Below are positions 9,193-17,132 of a stretch of 64,000 nucleotides of DNA, one piece after another; within the stretch, counting starts at the first letter, position 1; each line of letters opens with the position of its first letter. This DNA is from Ceratobasidium sp. AG-K (taxonomy: Eukaryota > Basidiomycota > Agaricomycetes > Cantharellales > Ceratobasidiaceae). Location of the stretch: positions 2,232,001 through 2,296,000 of the forward strand of contig JAWNGF010000006.1 of assembly GCA_037039685.1 (NCBI GenBank), read 5' to 3'. The notes beneath the pieces were generated by a model that was given only the letters and a program-made list of their open reading frames with translations, made no database searches and had not been told where the DNA came from. Position numbers and translations under genes: made by a program.

Positions 9193-12100
9193 TGGAAAGG
9201 TGGGAAAAAGGTTTTTGGTTGAGAGTTGGCTAAGAGCGGACTGGAAGTGGTAGGCTGAGTAGCTGGGATGAGGACTTCAGCTGCCTTTCCTCTCGTCTTT
9301 TTGTATTCCTGTGGTTTGAAATTCGGTGGGAGAGGGCCAGTGGGAAAGTCTTTCTGGAACTTTCTCATGACATGAGTCAGCTCGGCAAAGTTCTCCGCTG
9401 GTTCTTCTGTATCTTCCACGGGGCTATAGCCTTTCCATCTGATGCGGTATTTCAGCCCGTCAGGGTCTTGATGCCAATCTACAATCTTCTCTACTTCATA
9501 TTCTTCTTCTCCTTTTTCAGTCAGGATCGGTGGAGGTCGGGGTTGATTTCGTTGGAAGTCTAGGTCTTCAATATAGGGGGTCAACATGTTTCCATGGAAG
9601 ACGTTGTGGATTCGCATGGATTTTGGAAGATCAAGTTGGTAGGCATGTGAAGAGATTTGTTTCTTCACAACAAAGGGGCCTGTCTTCTTGTCATCAAGCT
9701 TCTTGCTTGGGCGTCTTGTGGAAATGTTGGTAGTCAGGAGCCAGACGTTGTCCCCTTCCTTGTATTGTGCCTTTGGGGCTTCTTCCCTTGACTGATGGTA
9801 TTCCATCAGAGCTTTTGTTTCTTCCCACACAGCCTCCATGTCTTTTGTCCACTTGTCTCCTTCTGGGGAGCGAGTCACATAGTCCTCGATAGACCATTTG
9901 GGAGTCATGCCGTAGATGACCTCAAAGGGGGATTTGTTTGTGACTCGGTTCTTGTGATTGTTGTGACAAAATTCGGCGATGGGTAGCCATTTTGCCCAGT
10001 CATCTTGCTTGTAATTTCCAAAGATGCGTATCCATCCTTCAAGCCACTGGTTCGTTCTTTCTACCAGGCCATCAGTTTCAGGGTGGAAGGCAGTAGAGAA
10101 TGTCCCTTGGATTCCTAGCCGCTTGTAGACAGCTTCCAAGAAGTGTGATTTGAAGGTGGTCCCTCTATCTGAAACAGTGGTTTTGGGGAATCCATGCAGA
10201 CGCCATACTTCTTTCACAAAGATATCGGCTAGTTCTTCTGAATTTGTGGATTCTTTGCAGGGGATGAAGTGTGCCATTCTGGAAAAGCGGTCCATCATGA
10301 CAAGGACGCTGTCAAACCCTTGTGATTTTGGTAGTTTCACAATAAAGTCATAAGCGATATTTTCCCAGGGTTTTTCCGGAATGGGCAAGGGTTTGAGTGG
10401 TAGGTGTCCTTTGCTTCCCTTCCCCCTCTGGCACGCTTCGCAGCTTTCAACATACCTGTTGACTTGGGCTTTCATGCCTGGCCAGTAGTAGTTTCTAGAG
10501 ATAAGTTCTAGAGTCCTGGCTTGCCCTTGGTGGCCCGCAATGGGCGAGTCATGGTAGAGCTTGAGAAGCTTCAGTTTGATGTCCCTTTCATCAGGAACAA
10601 CAATTCTTCCTTGATACCAGAGGAGATCTTCACTCATTTCGTAGTCCTTGAACTGCTTTTTCACAGAAGGGGGTAGGTCTTCCTTCCCTTTGGTGCTTTT
10701 GATCAGGGTCTCTAGGCTTTCGTCTTCCTCTAGGGCTTCCTTGATTTCTGCGATAATGTTGTCGCTCATCAAGGCTGAGAATCCCTTGAAATTTTCGGCA
10801 GAGATCATGACTTGTTCCGCAGTCGCGATGTCATTGTGATCGCTTCTTCTTGAGAGGATGTCCGGTTTTTCTGACATTTTTCCAGGTCTGTAGTGGATCT
10901 CGAAATTGTAGCTTGCCAGCATGAGAAGCCATCTGTTGTGTCTTCGATTGAAAGTGCTGGCCTTCTGCCAGTAGGTGAGGTTTTTGTGATCTGTGTAGAT
11001 CACGATTGGTTCCCTTGTTCCTTCTAGATGGATGCGCCAGTGTCGTAACGCTTCTATGATAGCAAGAAGTTCCTTGTCATGTGTGTCGTAGTTCAGTTCT
11101 GCTTCCTTGAAGCTTTTTGAGAGAAACCCTACTGGGTGTAAGTATCCGTCCTTTTGTCGTTGGCTGAGTATGGCTCCCATTGCAACCCCTGAGGCATCTG
11201 TTTCGAGGAAGTATTGTTTTGATTCGTCAGGATGTGCCAGTACTGGCTCCTTTGAGATGACATCTTTCAGAGAATCAAAGGCTTCTTGGTGTTCGGATTT
11301 CCATTCCCACTTCCTGTCCTTTCTTGTCAATTGAGTCAGGGGTTTGACAATTGAAGAGAAGGCCACCACGAATCTTCTATAGAAGTTGCAGAAACCAATG
11401 AATGCCTGTAGTTGTTTCACGGTCTTTGGGATGGGCCATTCTTGGATAGTTTTGATCTTGTCTTTGTTCATGGAAATGCCGTTTTCATCGACAACGAACC
11501 CAACCCAGTCGGCCCTCTTTCCATAGAAGGTACATTTCCTCAAATTTCCAAAAAGGTTGTTCTTCCTCAATCTTTGCAAGACCTCCTTGATATCGATGGT
11601 GTGCTGATCTCTTCCTCGGGAAATAATAAGGATGTCATCAATGTAGATCACAATCTTCACTCCAATCATGTCCCTGAAGATGTGGTCCATCATTCTTTGG
11701 AAAGTAGATGGTGCATTCTTGAGGCCAAAGGCCATCACAGTGTACTCGAAAAGTCCTTCTGAGGTGATGAATGCCGTTTTCCATTCGTCTCCTTCTCTGA
11801 TCCTGACGTTCCAGAAGCCGTTCTTCAGGTCAAGCGAAGTGATAAAAAGTTCTTCCTTCGAACTTTCTCCAGTCTTTTTGAAAATCTCTAGGAGTTGTTC
11901 AAGGAGTGGAATTGGATATCGGTCTGGGATGGTTTCTTCGTTTGCTCCTCTGTAGTCAACAACAGGACGTAGGTCAGGGATGGTCTGTCCTTCCTTCAGG
12001 GCTTTCTTGACGAAGAAAAGGCTTGCAGCAAGAGGAGATTTGCTGGGTCTGATACGTCCTGAGCGGAGTTCACTCTCGATGTATTCCTTCGTTGCTTCCC

Positions 12101-12701
12101 TTTCCCTTGGTGAGAGAGGGTAGGCCTTTTTTGGTTTTGGAAGCCGATTGTTGTCATAGAAATCGATTCTACAATCCCATTCTCTGTGTTCTGGGAGCTT
12201 GTCGTATTTTTCTTCGTCAAAGACATCTTTGAACTCTTCGAGTTCCTTTGGAAGTTCCTGGAGGAGTCCTGCCTTGGCGATCAAGGGGTCCTCTGTTTTC
12301 CATTTGACAGCAAAGGGGGACCATGATATTTCAGGGTTGGTCTCCTTCAGCCATGGCATTCCTAAGATCATGGGTTGTGTGCCAGTATTCATGACGTAGA
12401 ATTTTTGGCAAAAAGTTCTTCCTTCTAGATCAAACTTCAGCTTGCACCTGAATTGGATCTGATCCCTTTGTGTTTTTCCATCGATAGTTTCAATGCTTCT
12501 GGGAGTTTGTAATTTGGTCAAAGGGATGTTGTTTTCTTTGGCAAATCTCAGGTCGATGAAGTTTCTAGATGAGCCGGAGTCGATGAGAGTTGAGATTTTT
12601 TCCGTGATTCCCTCTGCAGTTGTGTATACCATGGGTGTTTCATTTGTGGCCTTGTAATAGTATACATTTCTCAGAGGGGATATCGGGGCATCCTCACACA
12701 C
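8217..12701 (-). CDS. Element B pol polyprotein: protease, RT, RNase H, integrase, chromodomain
   Basis: The 1,494-codon open frame carries, in order: retropepsin (LIDSGSSRNFID) near residue 40; RT with YIDDILII; RNase H (FLETDASGVAMGAILSQ); integrase zinc region (LYHDSPIAGHQGQ, CEACQRGKG); integrase core (DFIVKLPKS, DRGTTFKS, HPETDGLVERTNQW); and a chromodomain (EEYEVEKIVDW, YRIRWKGYSPVEDTEE) near residue 1100. A Pro/Ser/Thr-rich tail of over 300 residues follows, overlapping ORF3. All key catalytic residues I can check are present. The start given is only the first possible start in this frame (GTG); pol probably follows gag by a -1 frameshift. The chromodomain places the element among chromoviruses. 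Confidence 0.92.
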   Translation of the reverse strand: MCEDAPISPLRNVYYYKATNETPMVYTTAEGITEKISTLIDSGSSRNFIDLRFAKENNIPLTKLQTPRSIETIDGKTQRDQIQFRCKLKFDLEGRTFCQKFYVMNTGTQPMILGMPWLKETNPEISWSPFAVKWKTEDPLIAKAGLLQELPKELEEFKDVFDEEKYDKLPEHREWDCRIDFYDNNRLPKPKKAYPLSPREREATKEYIESELRSGRIRPSKSPLAASLFFVKKALKEGQTIPDLRPVVDYRGANEETIPDRYPIPLLEQLLEIFKKTGESSKEELFITSLDLKNGFWNVRIREGDEWKTAFITSEGLFEYTVMAFGLKNAPSTFQRMMDHIFRDMIGVKIVIYIDDILIISRGRDQHTIDIKEVLQRLRKNNLFGNLRKCTFYGKRADWVGFVVDENGISMNKDKIKTIQEWPIPKTVKQLQAFIGFCNFYRRFVVAFSSIVKPLTQLTRKDRKWEWKSEHQEAFDSLKDVISKEPVLAHPDESKQYFLETDASGVAMGAILSQRQKDGYLHPVGFLSKSFKEAELNYDTHDKELLAIIEALRHWRIHLEGTREPIVIYTDHKNLTYWQKASTFNRRHNRWLLMLASYNFEIHYRPGKMSEKPDILSRRSDHNDIATAEQVMISAENFKGFSALMSDNIIAEIKEALEEDESLETLIKSTKGKEDLPPSVKKQFKDYEMSEDLLWYQGRIVVPDERDIKLKLLKLYHDSPIAGHQGQARTLELISRNYYWPGMKAQVNRYVESCEACQRGKGSKGHLPLKPLPIPEKPWENIAYDFIVKLPKSQGFDSVLVMMDRFSRMAHFIPCKESTNSEELADIFVKEVWRLHGFPKTTVSDRGTTFKSHFLEAVYKRLGIQGTFSTAFHPETDGLVERTNQWLEGWIRIFGNYKQDDWAKWLPIAEFCHNNHKNRVTNKSPFEVIYGMTPKWSIEDYVTRSPEGDKWTKDMEAVWEETKALMEYHQSREEAPKAQYKEGDNVWLLTTNISTRRPSKKLDDKKTGPFVVKKQISSHAYQLDLPKSMRIHNVFHGNMLTPYIEDLDFQRNQPRPPPILTEKGEEEYEVEKIVDWHQDPDGLKYRIRWKGYSPVEDTEEPAENFAELTHVMRKFQKDFPTGPLPPNFKPQEYKKTRGKAAEVLIPATQPTTSSPLLANSQPKTFFPPFQWPPSAPTTPPSLPAVPLTGSPQPIARPLWPEDPASSPSTAGPQRPGPSRRPRNWPTISSPGFTSAISPSPSEATSSGTRKASPSSTPSLAPSSGLATPTPGPPTQPTSAAANITTAAPASDSPSTMWSPRAPMPGTGTLATNGKVTSGSSAKLTPASPLTMEDTSTTTGSGGAIAPTISPAVGPPPVSGRKSLNHQSLTTHTPKPPSPISTGQKTLTKTLSKSNGSGTRPGTGPGKMSRPSSPTSGRQLPGSSLIHQPIACHATPTSWRHTASSRADPGQLTSSTNGSTTDRSSGHSASRKNSSASNNGTRRSLTSSTRKNGTA

Positions 12702-12718
12702 GGTGGAGGGATGCCCAT

Positions 12719-14890
12719 CTAGTTTTCCGACTCGGAATCAGTGGATCCGTTGTCATTCACTTTCTCGACTTTGAGTTCGGCGGCCTTTCCTTTCACAGGT
12801 TTCTTCCCTTTGTCCTTGTAGGTCCATTCCTTTGTGCAGTCAGCAAGATTGTGACCTGCTTCTCCGCACTTGATGCAGAGGTTGTTTTCCCTTCGTCGTT
12901 TCTTTTCTTCCTTTGGGACTAGATCCCCTTTGATCTTCTGGGTCCTGGAACCTTCCGCTTGAGTAGGTTGTTCGTTCTTCTTCCTTGTGCTAACCGGATT
13001 GGTCAGCTTGTTGATTTCCTCCGCTTGCAGGGCGATGTTGATCCATCCTTCAAGGTCTCGCTGTTCCGCTCCTACTCTGTCCCTGAGTTCCTCACGAACG
13101 AGTTCTGCTTTGATGTAGCGGTTCAGTCCTTGTCTGAATCGTGCCGCTAGTGCTGCATCGTTCCAGTCAAGTTCTTGGGCAAGAAGTCGGAAGTCAGAGA
13201 CATATTCAGATACGCTCTTGTTTTGGTAAAGTCGCTGGATCCCTTGTTCAGCTTGAACCTTCTTGCTGGGATCGCTCCATTGCCTGTTGTAAGCTTCTTG
13301 AAAAGCTTCCCATGAGTCTAGCCAGGGGTGGTCTAGATTGTCGTTGTACCTATTGAGAACAGGCTGTGCCCAATTTCCAGCAGGACCTTCTGCCATATTC
13401 ATCAAGACTGCGATAATACGCCGTTCATCCGTGTCATACTGGGTAGGATTCAGGCGAAAATAGGCCTTCATTCTTGCAAGGAAGGTTTCGGCTGCAGTTC
13501 CCCTAGTTCCTTCAAAGGCCTTTGGCATTTTGATGCGTGGTCCTGAGCTTCCTCCATTGCCCCCCTGGTTTGTTTGGATGATAAAGGTCCTTCCTTCGTC
13601 CCTGATTTGATATCCGGATTGTCCTTGTACTTCAAATGATGGTGATCGTCGTCCCTGTGGTGGAAGATGAGGGGCTGGTTCTCTTCGTTGTGGGACCTCG
13701 ATGGAGGTTCGTCGTGATTCTTCCCTTCGGTGTTCAGATTCTGCTTGGGCGTCGGCGCCAATTTGCTCGAGAAGATCAAATGTTTCCCTAGTTCGTAGGC
13801 GGACTTCCTGCATCCTGGTGGTTTGATCCTGGAATCCATCGGTGACTTCCTCATCAATCCTTTCAAGGGTGATGGTCATATTCCTCATTCCTTCTGCCAT
13901 TCTTCCCATGGTTTCTTCTATGCGTGTAATACGCTGAGTTTGTCCTTGCAAGGTTTGGTTCATCAGACGATCGAAGTTGTTCAATCTATTGTTGATTTGT
14001 TCGGAATTTTCAACCGATCGTTCGAAGACTTCAAGGATTCGCTGTTGAACGCGATCCACATTTCTAAGCCTTTCATAGAAAGTATTGACTCCGTCTTCTG
14101 TTCTAGACGCAATGCGCTCAATTCGTTGCATCATGTTTGTCGTATCTTGGGTTTGTTGCTCCCATCGTCGTTCCAACCCTTCAATTCTAAGGGCTTGGAC
14201 TGCGTTCTCCTGCTGATATTGGATCTGAAGGGTATTGAAGATTCTTTCCAGGGCTTGGATTGGATTCCCTTCCATATTTTCCCCCAATCGTTCTTGTCTC
14301 AATCCCTCTTCTTGTGAAAGTGCCTCAACGCTTCCTTGTGATTGGAAGGTTGATGGTACGCTCAGGGCACTATGAGTCCTAGGGATTTCCACAAGTGGTG
14401 GCATGGACGCAGGGGTAGCTATTGGAGGTGGAAATTGCATTCCGAAGTCGGGAAATGCCAAAGGACGTCTTGTCCCTGTTGTTCCGGTGTTTGATGGACC
14501 CGGGGTTGCATTTCTAAGCGGTCCTGGAATCCTAATCACACGCACAGCCCTAGGGCTAATCACACTTTCCCCATGGAGAGTGACGACTGGAGCTGCTGGT
14601 GGTGGCGTGTTGATTGGATTTTCAACTATTCGAACTGTTGGTGAAGTGGACCCTTGCTCGTTTGAAGTCCTGGTTTCTTCTTGAACTCCTGATGTTTCGA
14701 TGATATTGCCGATTCCTCCTGGGACGCTGGTGGAAGGGGGTCTTGACGCACGGCTGCCACTTCTAAGTGGTGCCGTCCAATCACCTGCCCGTTCCCTTGC
14801 TCCTCTTGAGGGATTCGATCGGATTTCAACTATTGTGCCAGTTGGAGCCTCGCTCCTTCGAGACGCTGCACTTGAGGATCGATTGTCCAT
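12719..14890 (-). CDS. Element B gag polyprotein
   Basis: The frame starts at ATG 14890 (MDNRSSSAASRR), 58 nt inside the 5' LTR. The N-terminal third is low-complexity Ser/Pro/Thr. A long coiled-coil-like region follows (IERIASRTEDGVNTFYERL and on). Then comes a capsid-like core (IKMPKAFEGTRGTAAETFLA, WLDSWEAFQEAYNRQW) and a CX2CX4HX4C zinc knuckle (NNLCIKCGEAGHNLADC). The protein ends in acidic Ser-rich residues. It packages element RNA into particles. Pol overlaps in the -1 frame. The last codons read G GAA AAC TAG, a weaker slip site than that of element A. Confidence 0.88.
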   Translation of the reverse strand: MDNRSSSAASRRSEAPTGTIVEIRSNPSRGARERAGDWTAPLRSGSRASRPPSTSVPGGIGNIIETSGVQEETRTSNEQGSTSPTVRIVENPINTPPPAAPVVTLHGESVISPRAVRVIRIPGPLRNATPGPSNTGTTGTRRPLAFPDFGMQFPPPIATPASMPPLVEIPRTHSALSVPSTFQSQGSVEALSQEEGLRQERLGENMEGNPIQALERIFNTLQIQYQQENAVQALRIEGLERRWEQQTQDTTNMMQRIERIASRTEDGVNTFYERLRNVDRVQQRILEVFERSVENSEQINNRLNNFDRLMNQTLQGQTQRITRIEETMGRMAEGMRNMTITLERIDEEVTDGFQDQTTRMQEVRLRTRETFDLLEQIGADAQAESEHRREESRRTSIEVPQRREPAPHLPPQGRRSPSFEVQGQSGYQIRDEGRTFIIQTNQGGNGGSSGPRIKMPKAFEGTRGTAAETFLARMKAYFRLNPTQYDTDERRIIAVLMNMAEGPAGNWAQPVLNRYNDNLDHPWLDSWEAFQEAYNRQWSDPSKKVQAEQGIQRLYQNKSVSEYVSDFRLLAQELDWNDAALAARFRQGLNRYIKAELVREELRDRVGAEQRDLEGWINIALQAEEINKLTNPVSTRKKNEQPTQAEGSRTQKIKGDLVPKEEKKRRRENNLCIKCGEAGHNLADCTKEWTYKDKGKKPVKGKAAELKVEKVNDNGSTDSESEN

Positions 14891-14933
14891 GTTGTCACGT
14901 GACCTTGTTTTCTCGTGGCTCAGCGTACTAAGT

Positions 14934-14945
14934 AGCTTGCTTCGC
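14934..14945 (-). promoter_or_regulatory. Self-priming primer-binding site of element B
   Basis: On the minus strand, GCGAAGCAAGCT lies 2 nt after the 5' LTR. It is the perfect 12-nt complement of AGCTTGCTTCGC in the same LTR (15146-15157), which lies about 25 nt past the TATA box, where the RNA should begin. This matches Tf1-type self-priming rather than tRNA priming. Confidence 0.75.
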
Positions 14946-14947
14946 AA

Positions 14948-15434
14948 TGTCGCAACCTGCTAATGCCTATGGTTGACGACCACTAATGGCCTTTGAGATG
15001 TGTGATAAGTCTTCTAAGACTCTATCACTAAGGTGGACGAACGCTAGTCTTGTCAGTACAAGTCACTAGCTCCTAAGTCCAAGTGGCTGCGCTAAGGGCT
15101 AAGTAGCCAAGTGCCTCTGATCACACTGCAGGGAGAGTTGACGAGGCGAAGCAAGCTGGGGATGACCATGCTTGCAAGCCAGTATATGTACTCAGAAAAC
15201 AAGTGAGTCAAAGTACATACATGAGTCACAGGTCTGAGTCAGAGTCCGAGTCATAAAGGGGCTGCGTAGGCCAGCCAATAGAAAACAGCATGAGTCATAT
15301 GACTCATGGTGACACATCATCCATACACCTCACTAAACGAGGGAGAGGGCACATCTATACAGAAAGAGCGCATAAGGCGCTAGATCAAGCCACGAGACCG
15401 CAGAAACAGAGAGAGGGCGGGACAGGTCACGACA
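14948..15434 (-). repeat. Right LTR of element B (5' LTR and promoter in element orientation)
   Basis: This copy matches the left LTR with one difference, in the TATA box (TATATGTA at 15183-15190). The putative transcription start is near 15157. It ends at 15434 next to the CTATT duplication. Confidence 0.94.
15204..15306 (-). promoter_or_regulatory. Cluster of five TGA(G/C)TCA bZIP-type sites upstream of the element B TATA box
   Basis: TGAGTCA occurs at 15204-15210, 15222-15228, 15235-15241 and 15291-15297, and TGACTCA at 15300-15306. All lie in U3, upstream of the TATA box in element orientation. TGA(G/C)TCA is the known core site of Gcn4/AP-1 bZIP factors. Control of the element by such a factor is inference. 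Confidence 0.55.
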
Positions 15435-15664
15435 CTATTCGTGATAGTGGCTTCTTCCTCTTGTACAGTTGTCATGTCGGCGATGCCAAAAGCTCCCGGC
15501 ATTGATGTTTGGCTTTGGGAGCGTGATCGGGCAGGGCCTCCCGCTTGAATTTGTGCGATGTCTTGTTCGTTTAGTGATCCTGTAGGCCTTGCTGCCCGAC
15601 TGGGTCCTCTTCTTGTTGATATAGTGGACGAGGGGCGTGATCCTCCGTCTTCTTGGATAGACAT
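15435..15664 (-). pseudogene. Element A gag, N-terminal part separated by element B
   Basis: The frame starts MSIQEDGGSRPSS at ATG 15664, 30 nt inside the element A 5' LTR. It runs to the CTATT duplication, where element B interrupts it. The frame continues correctly in the gag part starting at 7606. It is rich in Ser, Arg and Pro, as usual for gag N-termini. Confidence 0.8.
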
Positions 15665-15679
15665 ATTTGTATGTTGTTA

Positions 15680-15691
15680 AGCTTGTTTTGT
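15680..15691 (-). promoter_or_regulatory. Self-priming primer-binding site of element A
   Basis: On the minus strand, ACAAAACAAGCT lies 2 nt past the 5' LTR. It is the exact complement of AGCTTGTTTTGT inside the LTR (15855-15866), about 25 nt past the TATA box at 15892-15900. Compared with element B, three positions differ and all three change together in both partners. Confidence 0.75.
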
Positions 15692-15693
15692 AA

Positions 15694-16149
15694 TGTCGTA
15701 AGCTTCTTCTAAGTGGCTATGAGACAAGCCGCGGCAGAGAGTGGACGGCACTAAGACCTAAGTGACCTCTTGAACCGCAACACACTTAAGCGTCTGTAGG
15801 CTCTTGAGGGTAGGGGTGGTTCTAAGTGTCACTCAAAGGGGATGTTTTGACGAGACAAAACAAGCTGGGGTTGCCAGGCTTGTTAGTCCTCTATATATAT
15901 TCACAAAGTGGCCGAGTCATACAAGGCGCAGCCACATGAGTCACACAAGAGAGCCAGTCAGGAGTGTCCATGTGAGTCATGCTGTATGAACAGACATGAC
16001 TCGTACAAAGCACAGCCGCGTTACACAATGTAACAGAACAACCACAAGAAGGTGGCAACGCGGCAAACAGAAACAGAAACACAAGACAAAGAAGGGGACA
16101 GGCGGGCGAGACAACAGGCGAGTCTGATGGAGTGAGCTGGCTCACGACA
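15694..16149 (-). repeat. Right LTR of element A (5' LTR and promoter in element orientation)
   Basis: This is the 456-bp partner of 625-1080. The TATA box is at 15892-15900 and the predicted RNA start is near 15866. TGAGTCA motifs at 15937-15943 and 15973-15979 lie upstream of the TATA box. It is followed by the TGGGC duplication (16150-16154) and the resumed kinase exon. Confidence 0.93.
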
Positions 16150-16608
16150 TGGGCGAATCCAAACTGACAAGAGAATCGGATGTGTATGCATTGGGAATGG
16201 TATGTCGCCCTGTTGTTATCCCTCGTCAGATAATCTGACGAGACCTCGTAGACAATCTTGGTCCGCACACGCTTTTCAACCACACGATGAGTATTAACGT
16301 ATTGTTTCAGGAGGTCATATCAGGAAAGGTTCCATACTCAGACAAGCAAGACGTTTCGATATTGCATGTCGTTACAATCAAAAAGCAGATGCCTGTGCGA
16401 TCTGAAGAGTCCTTTCCGGAGAGTAGTGAATGTGGCAATTCCCTCTGGGACCTGTTGCTGGAGCTATGGGACCACAATCCTAGGAGCCGTCCTACGGCCA
16501 AACAGGTCTACATAAAGGTATCACTCTGTCCGCCCATACCGTTGCTATAATCTCACGTAGCTTTGTTAGATCAAGAGCATTACCCCCGACAAGCTGCTGC
16601 CAAGATAG

Positions 16609-17132
16609 CTTCAAGTGTGCTGCTGGTTTCGGGTGTCACATTGGCAAACATCGGATCGGGTCGAATTGTCTGATACGGGGATATCAGGTCTTGTCTTTTC
16701 TTTGCTTCATGAAAAAATAGTTTATTGGTCGCAGGAACATCATGAATAATCGCCGAGAATCGAGTCATAACACGACAAACGAAGATAACAGATAGGCGAG
16801 ACGAGGTTTAGCAAAAGTACGGAAAGCGGGTGGAAGTGACGCGAGATTATGGTAGCAAATAAAAGATTACGTGATAACCGCGCTAGAAGCCACAATGAAG
16901 GTGAGGCTGCCGATCCATACGCTTCTGTGGGCTCTTACCAGTAGCTTTCAATGCTCTCTTAATTATCGCCACACTGCGGAATAGCACAGCTGCATCCTAT
17001 CCTCAACCGGGGGCGTTTCCTGTGGGTCTATCTTTCTTTTCACTACTGTGCTGGCTGTCCGTGTCTGGTACGGTCGAACGAGTTTTGCGACGGATACTTA
17101 ATCCAAAAGGTAATAAATACAAGCTTACAAAC
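16609..17132. other. Intergenic region between the two kinase genes
   Basis: No convincing gene is seen in these 520 bases. Short open frames on both strands lack recognisable content. The right part presumably holds the promoter of the next kinase gene. Confidence 0.5.

Larger units (their letters stand above)
7607..15434 (-). mobile_element. Element B: apparently intact Ty3/Gypsy chromovirus nested in element A gag
   Basis: The element is 7,828 bp with 487-bp LTRs (7607-8093 and 14948-15434) that differ by one base by eye (TATATATA versus TATATGTA). It is flanked by the target duplication CTATT (7602-7606 and 15435-15439). On the minus strand it encodes gag, then pol in the -1 frame with all catalytic motifs, a chromodomain and ORF3. 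The primer site and purine tract are in place. Near-identical LTRs and open reading frames point to a very recent insertion and possible activity. Confidence 0.95.
625..16149 (-). mobile_element. Element A: Ty3/Gypsy chromovirus LTR retrotransposon (Tf1/sushi-like), host to two nested insertions
   Basis: The element is bounded by 456-bp LTRs (625-1080 and 15694-16149) beginning TGTCG and ending ACGACA. It is flanked by the 5-bp target duplication TGGGC (620-624 and 16150-16154). Internal genes lie on the minus strand in the order gag, protease, RT, RNase H, integrase, chromodomain, ORF3. The primer site lies next to the right LTR and the purine-rich tract next to the left LTR. By eye the two LTRs differ at 4 sites, all transitions, so the insertion is recent. 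The copy is defective: a stop codon in gag, Asn for the catalytic Asp in the protease, a solo LTR in pol, and element B in gag. It is about 7.2 kb without these insertions. Confidence 0.93.
1..16608 (+). pseudogene. TKL-type protein kinase gene, cut by the window edge and split by nested retrotransposons
   Basis: The exons read as the C-terminal two thirds of a TKL kinase domain. Exon 10-180 starts after an AG acceptor (ARELRIWSKLKHNNILELLG). Exons 246-284 and 336-356 give the catalytic loop HGDLKA, exon 427-555 gives the DFG motif (KIGDFGSA), and exon 604-624 gives APELLMG. The reading frame resumes at 16155 with ESKLTRESDVYALGM, continues in exon 16311-16517 (SGKVPYSD, RPTAKQVYIK) and ends in a short exon stopping at TAG 16606-16608. 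Introns are 48-111 nt with GT-AG ends. Between 624 and 16155 lies a 15.5-kb retrotransposon nest flanked by the 5-bp duplication TGGGC. Removing it with one duplicate restores the frame exactly, so the gene was whole before insertion. The catalytic loop is HGD, not HRD, as in many agaricomycete kinases. The P-loop exon lies outside the window. A functional product from this allele is unlikely. Confidence 0.85.

Noticed and set aside
8701..9222. Plus-strand Val/Gly-rich ORF of 173 codons
   Set aside because: Antisense of element B ORF3 and pol tail; composition is typical of a shadow frame.
625..16149. RIP-type hypermutation as cause of the element A defects
   Set aside because: Too few changes. 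The LTR pair shows only four transitions, in both directions, which does not support RIP.
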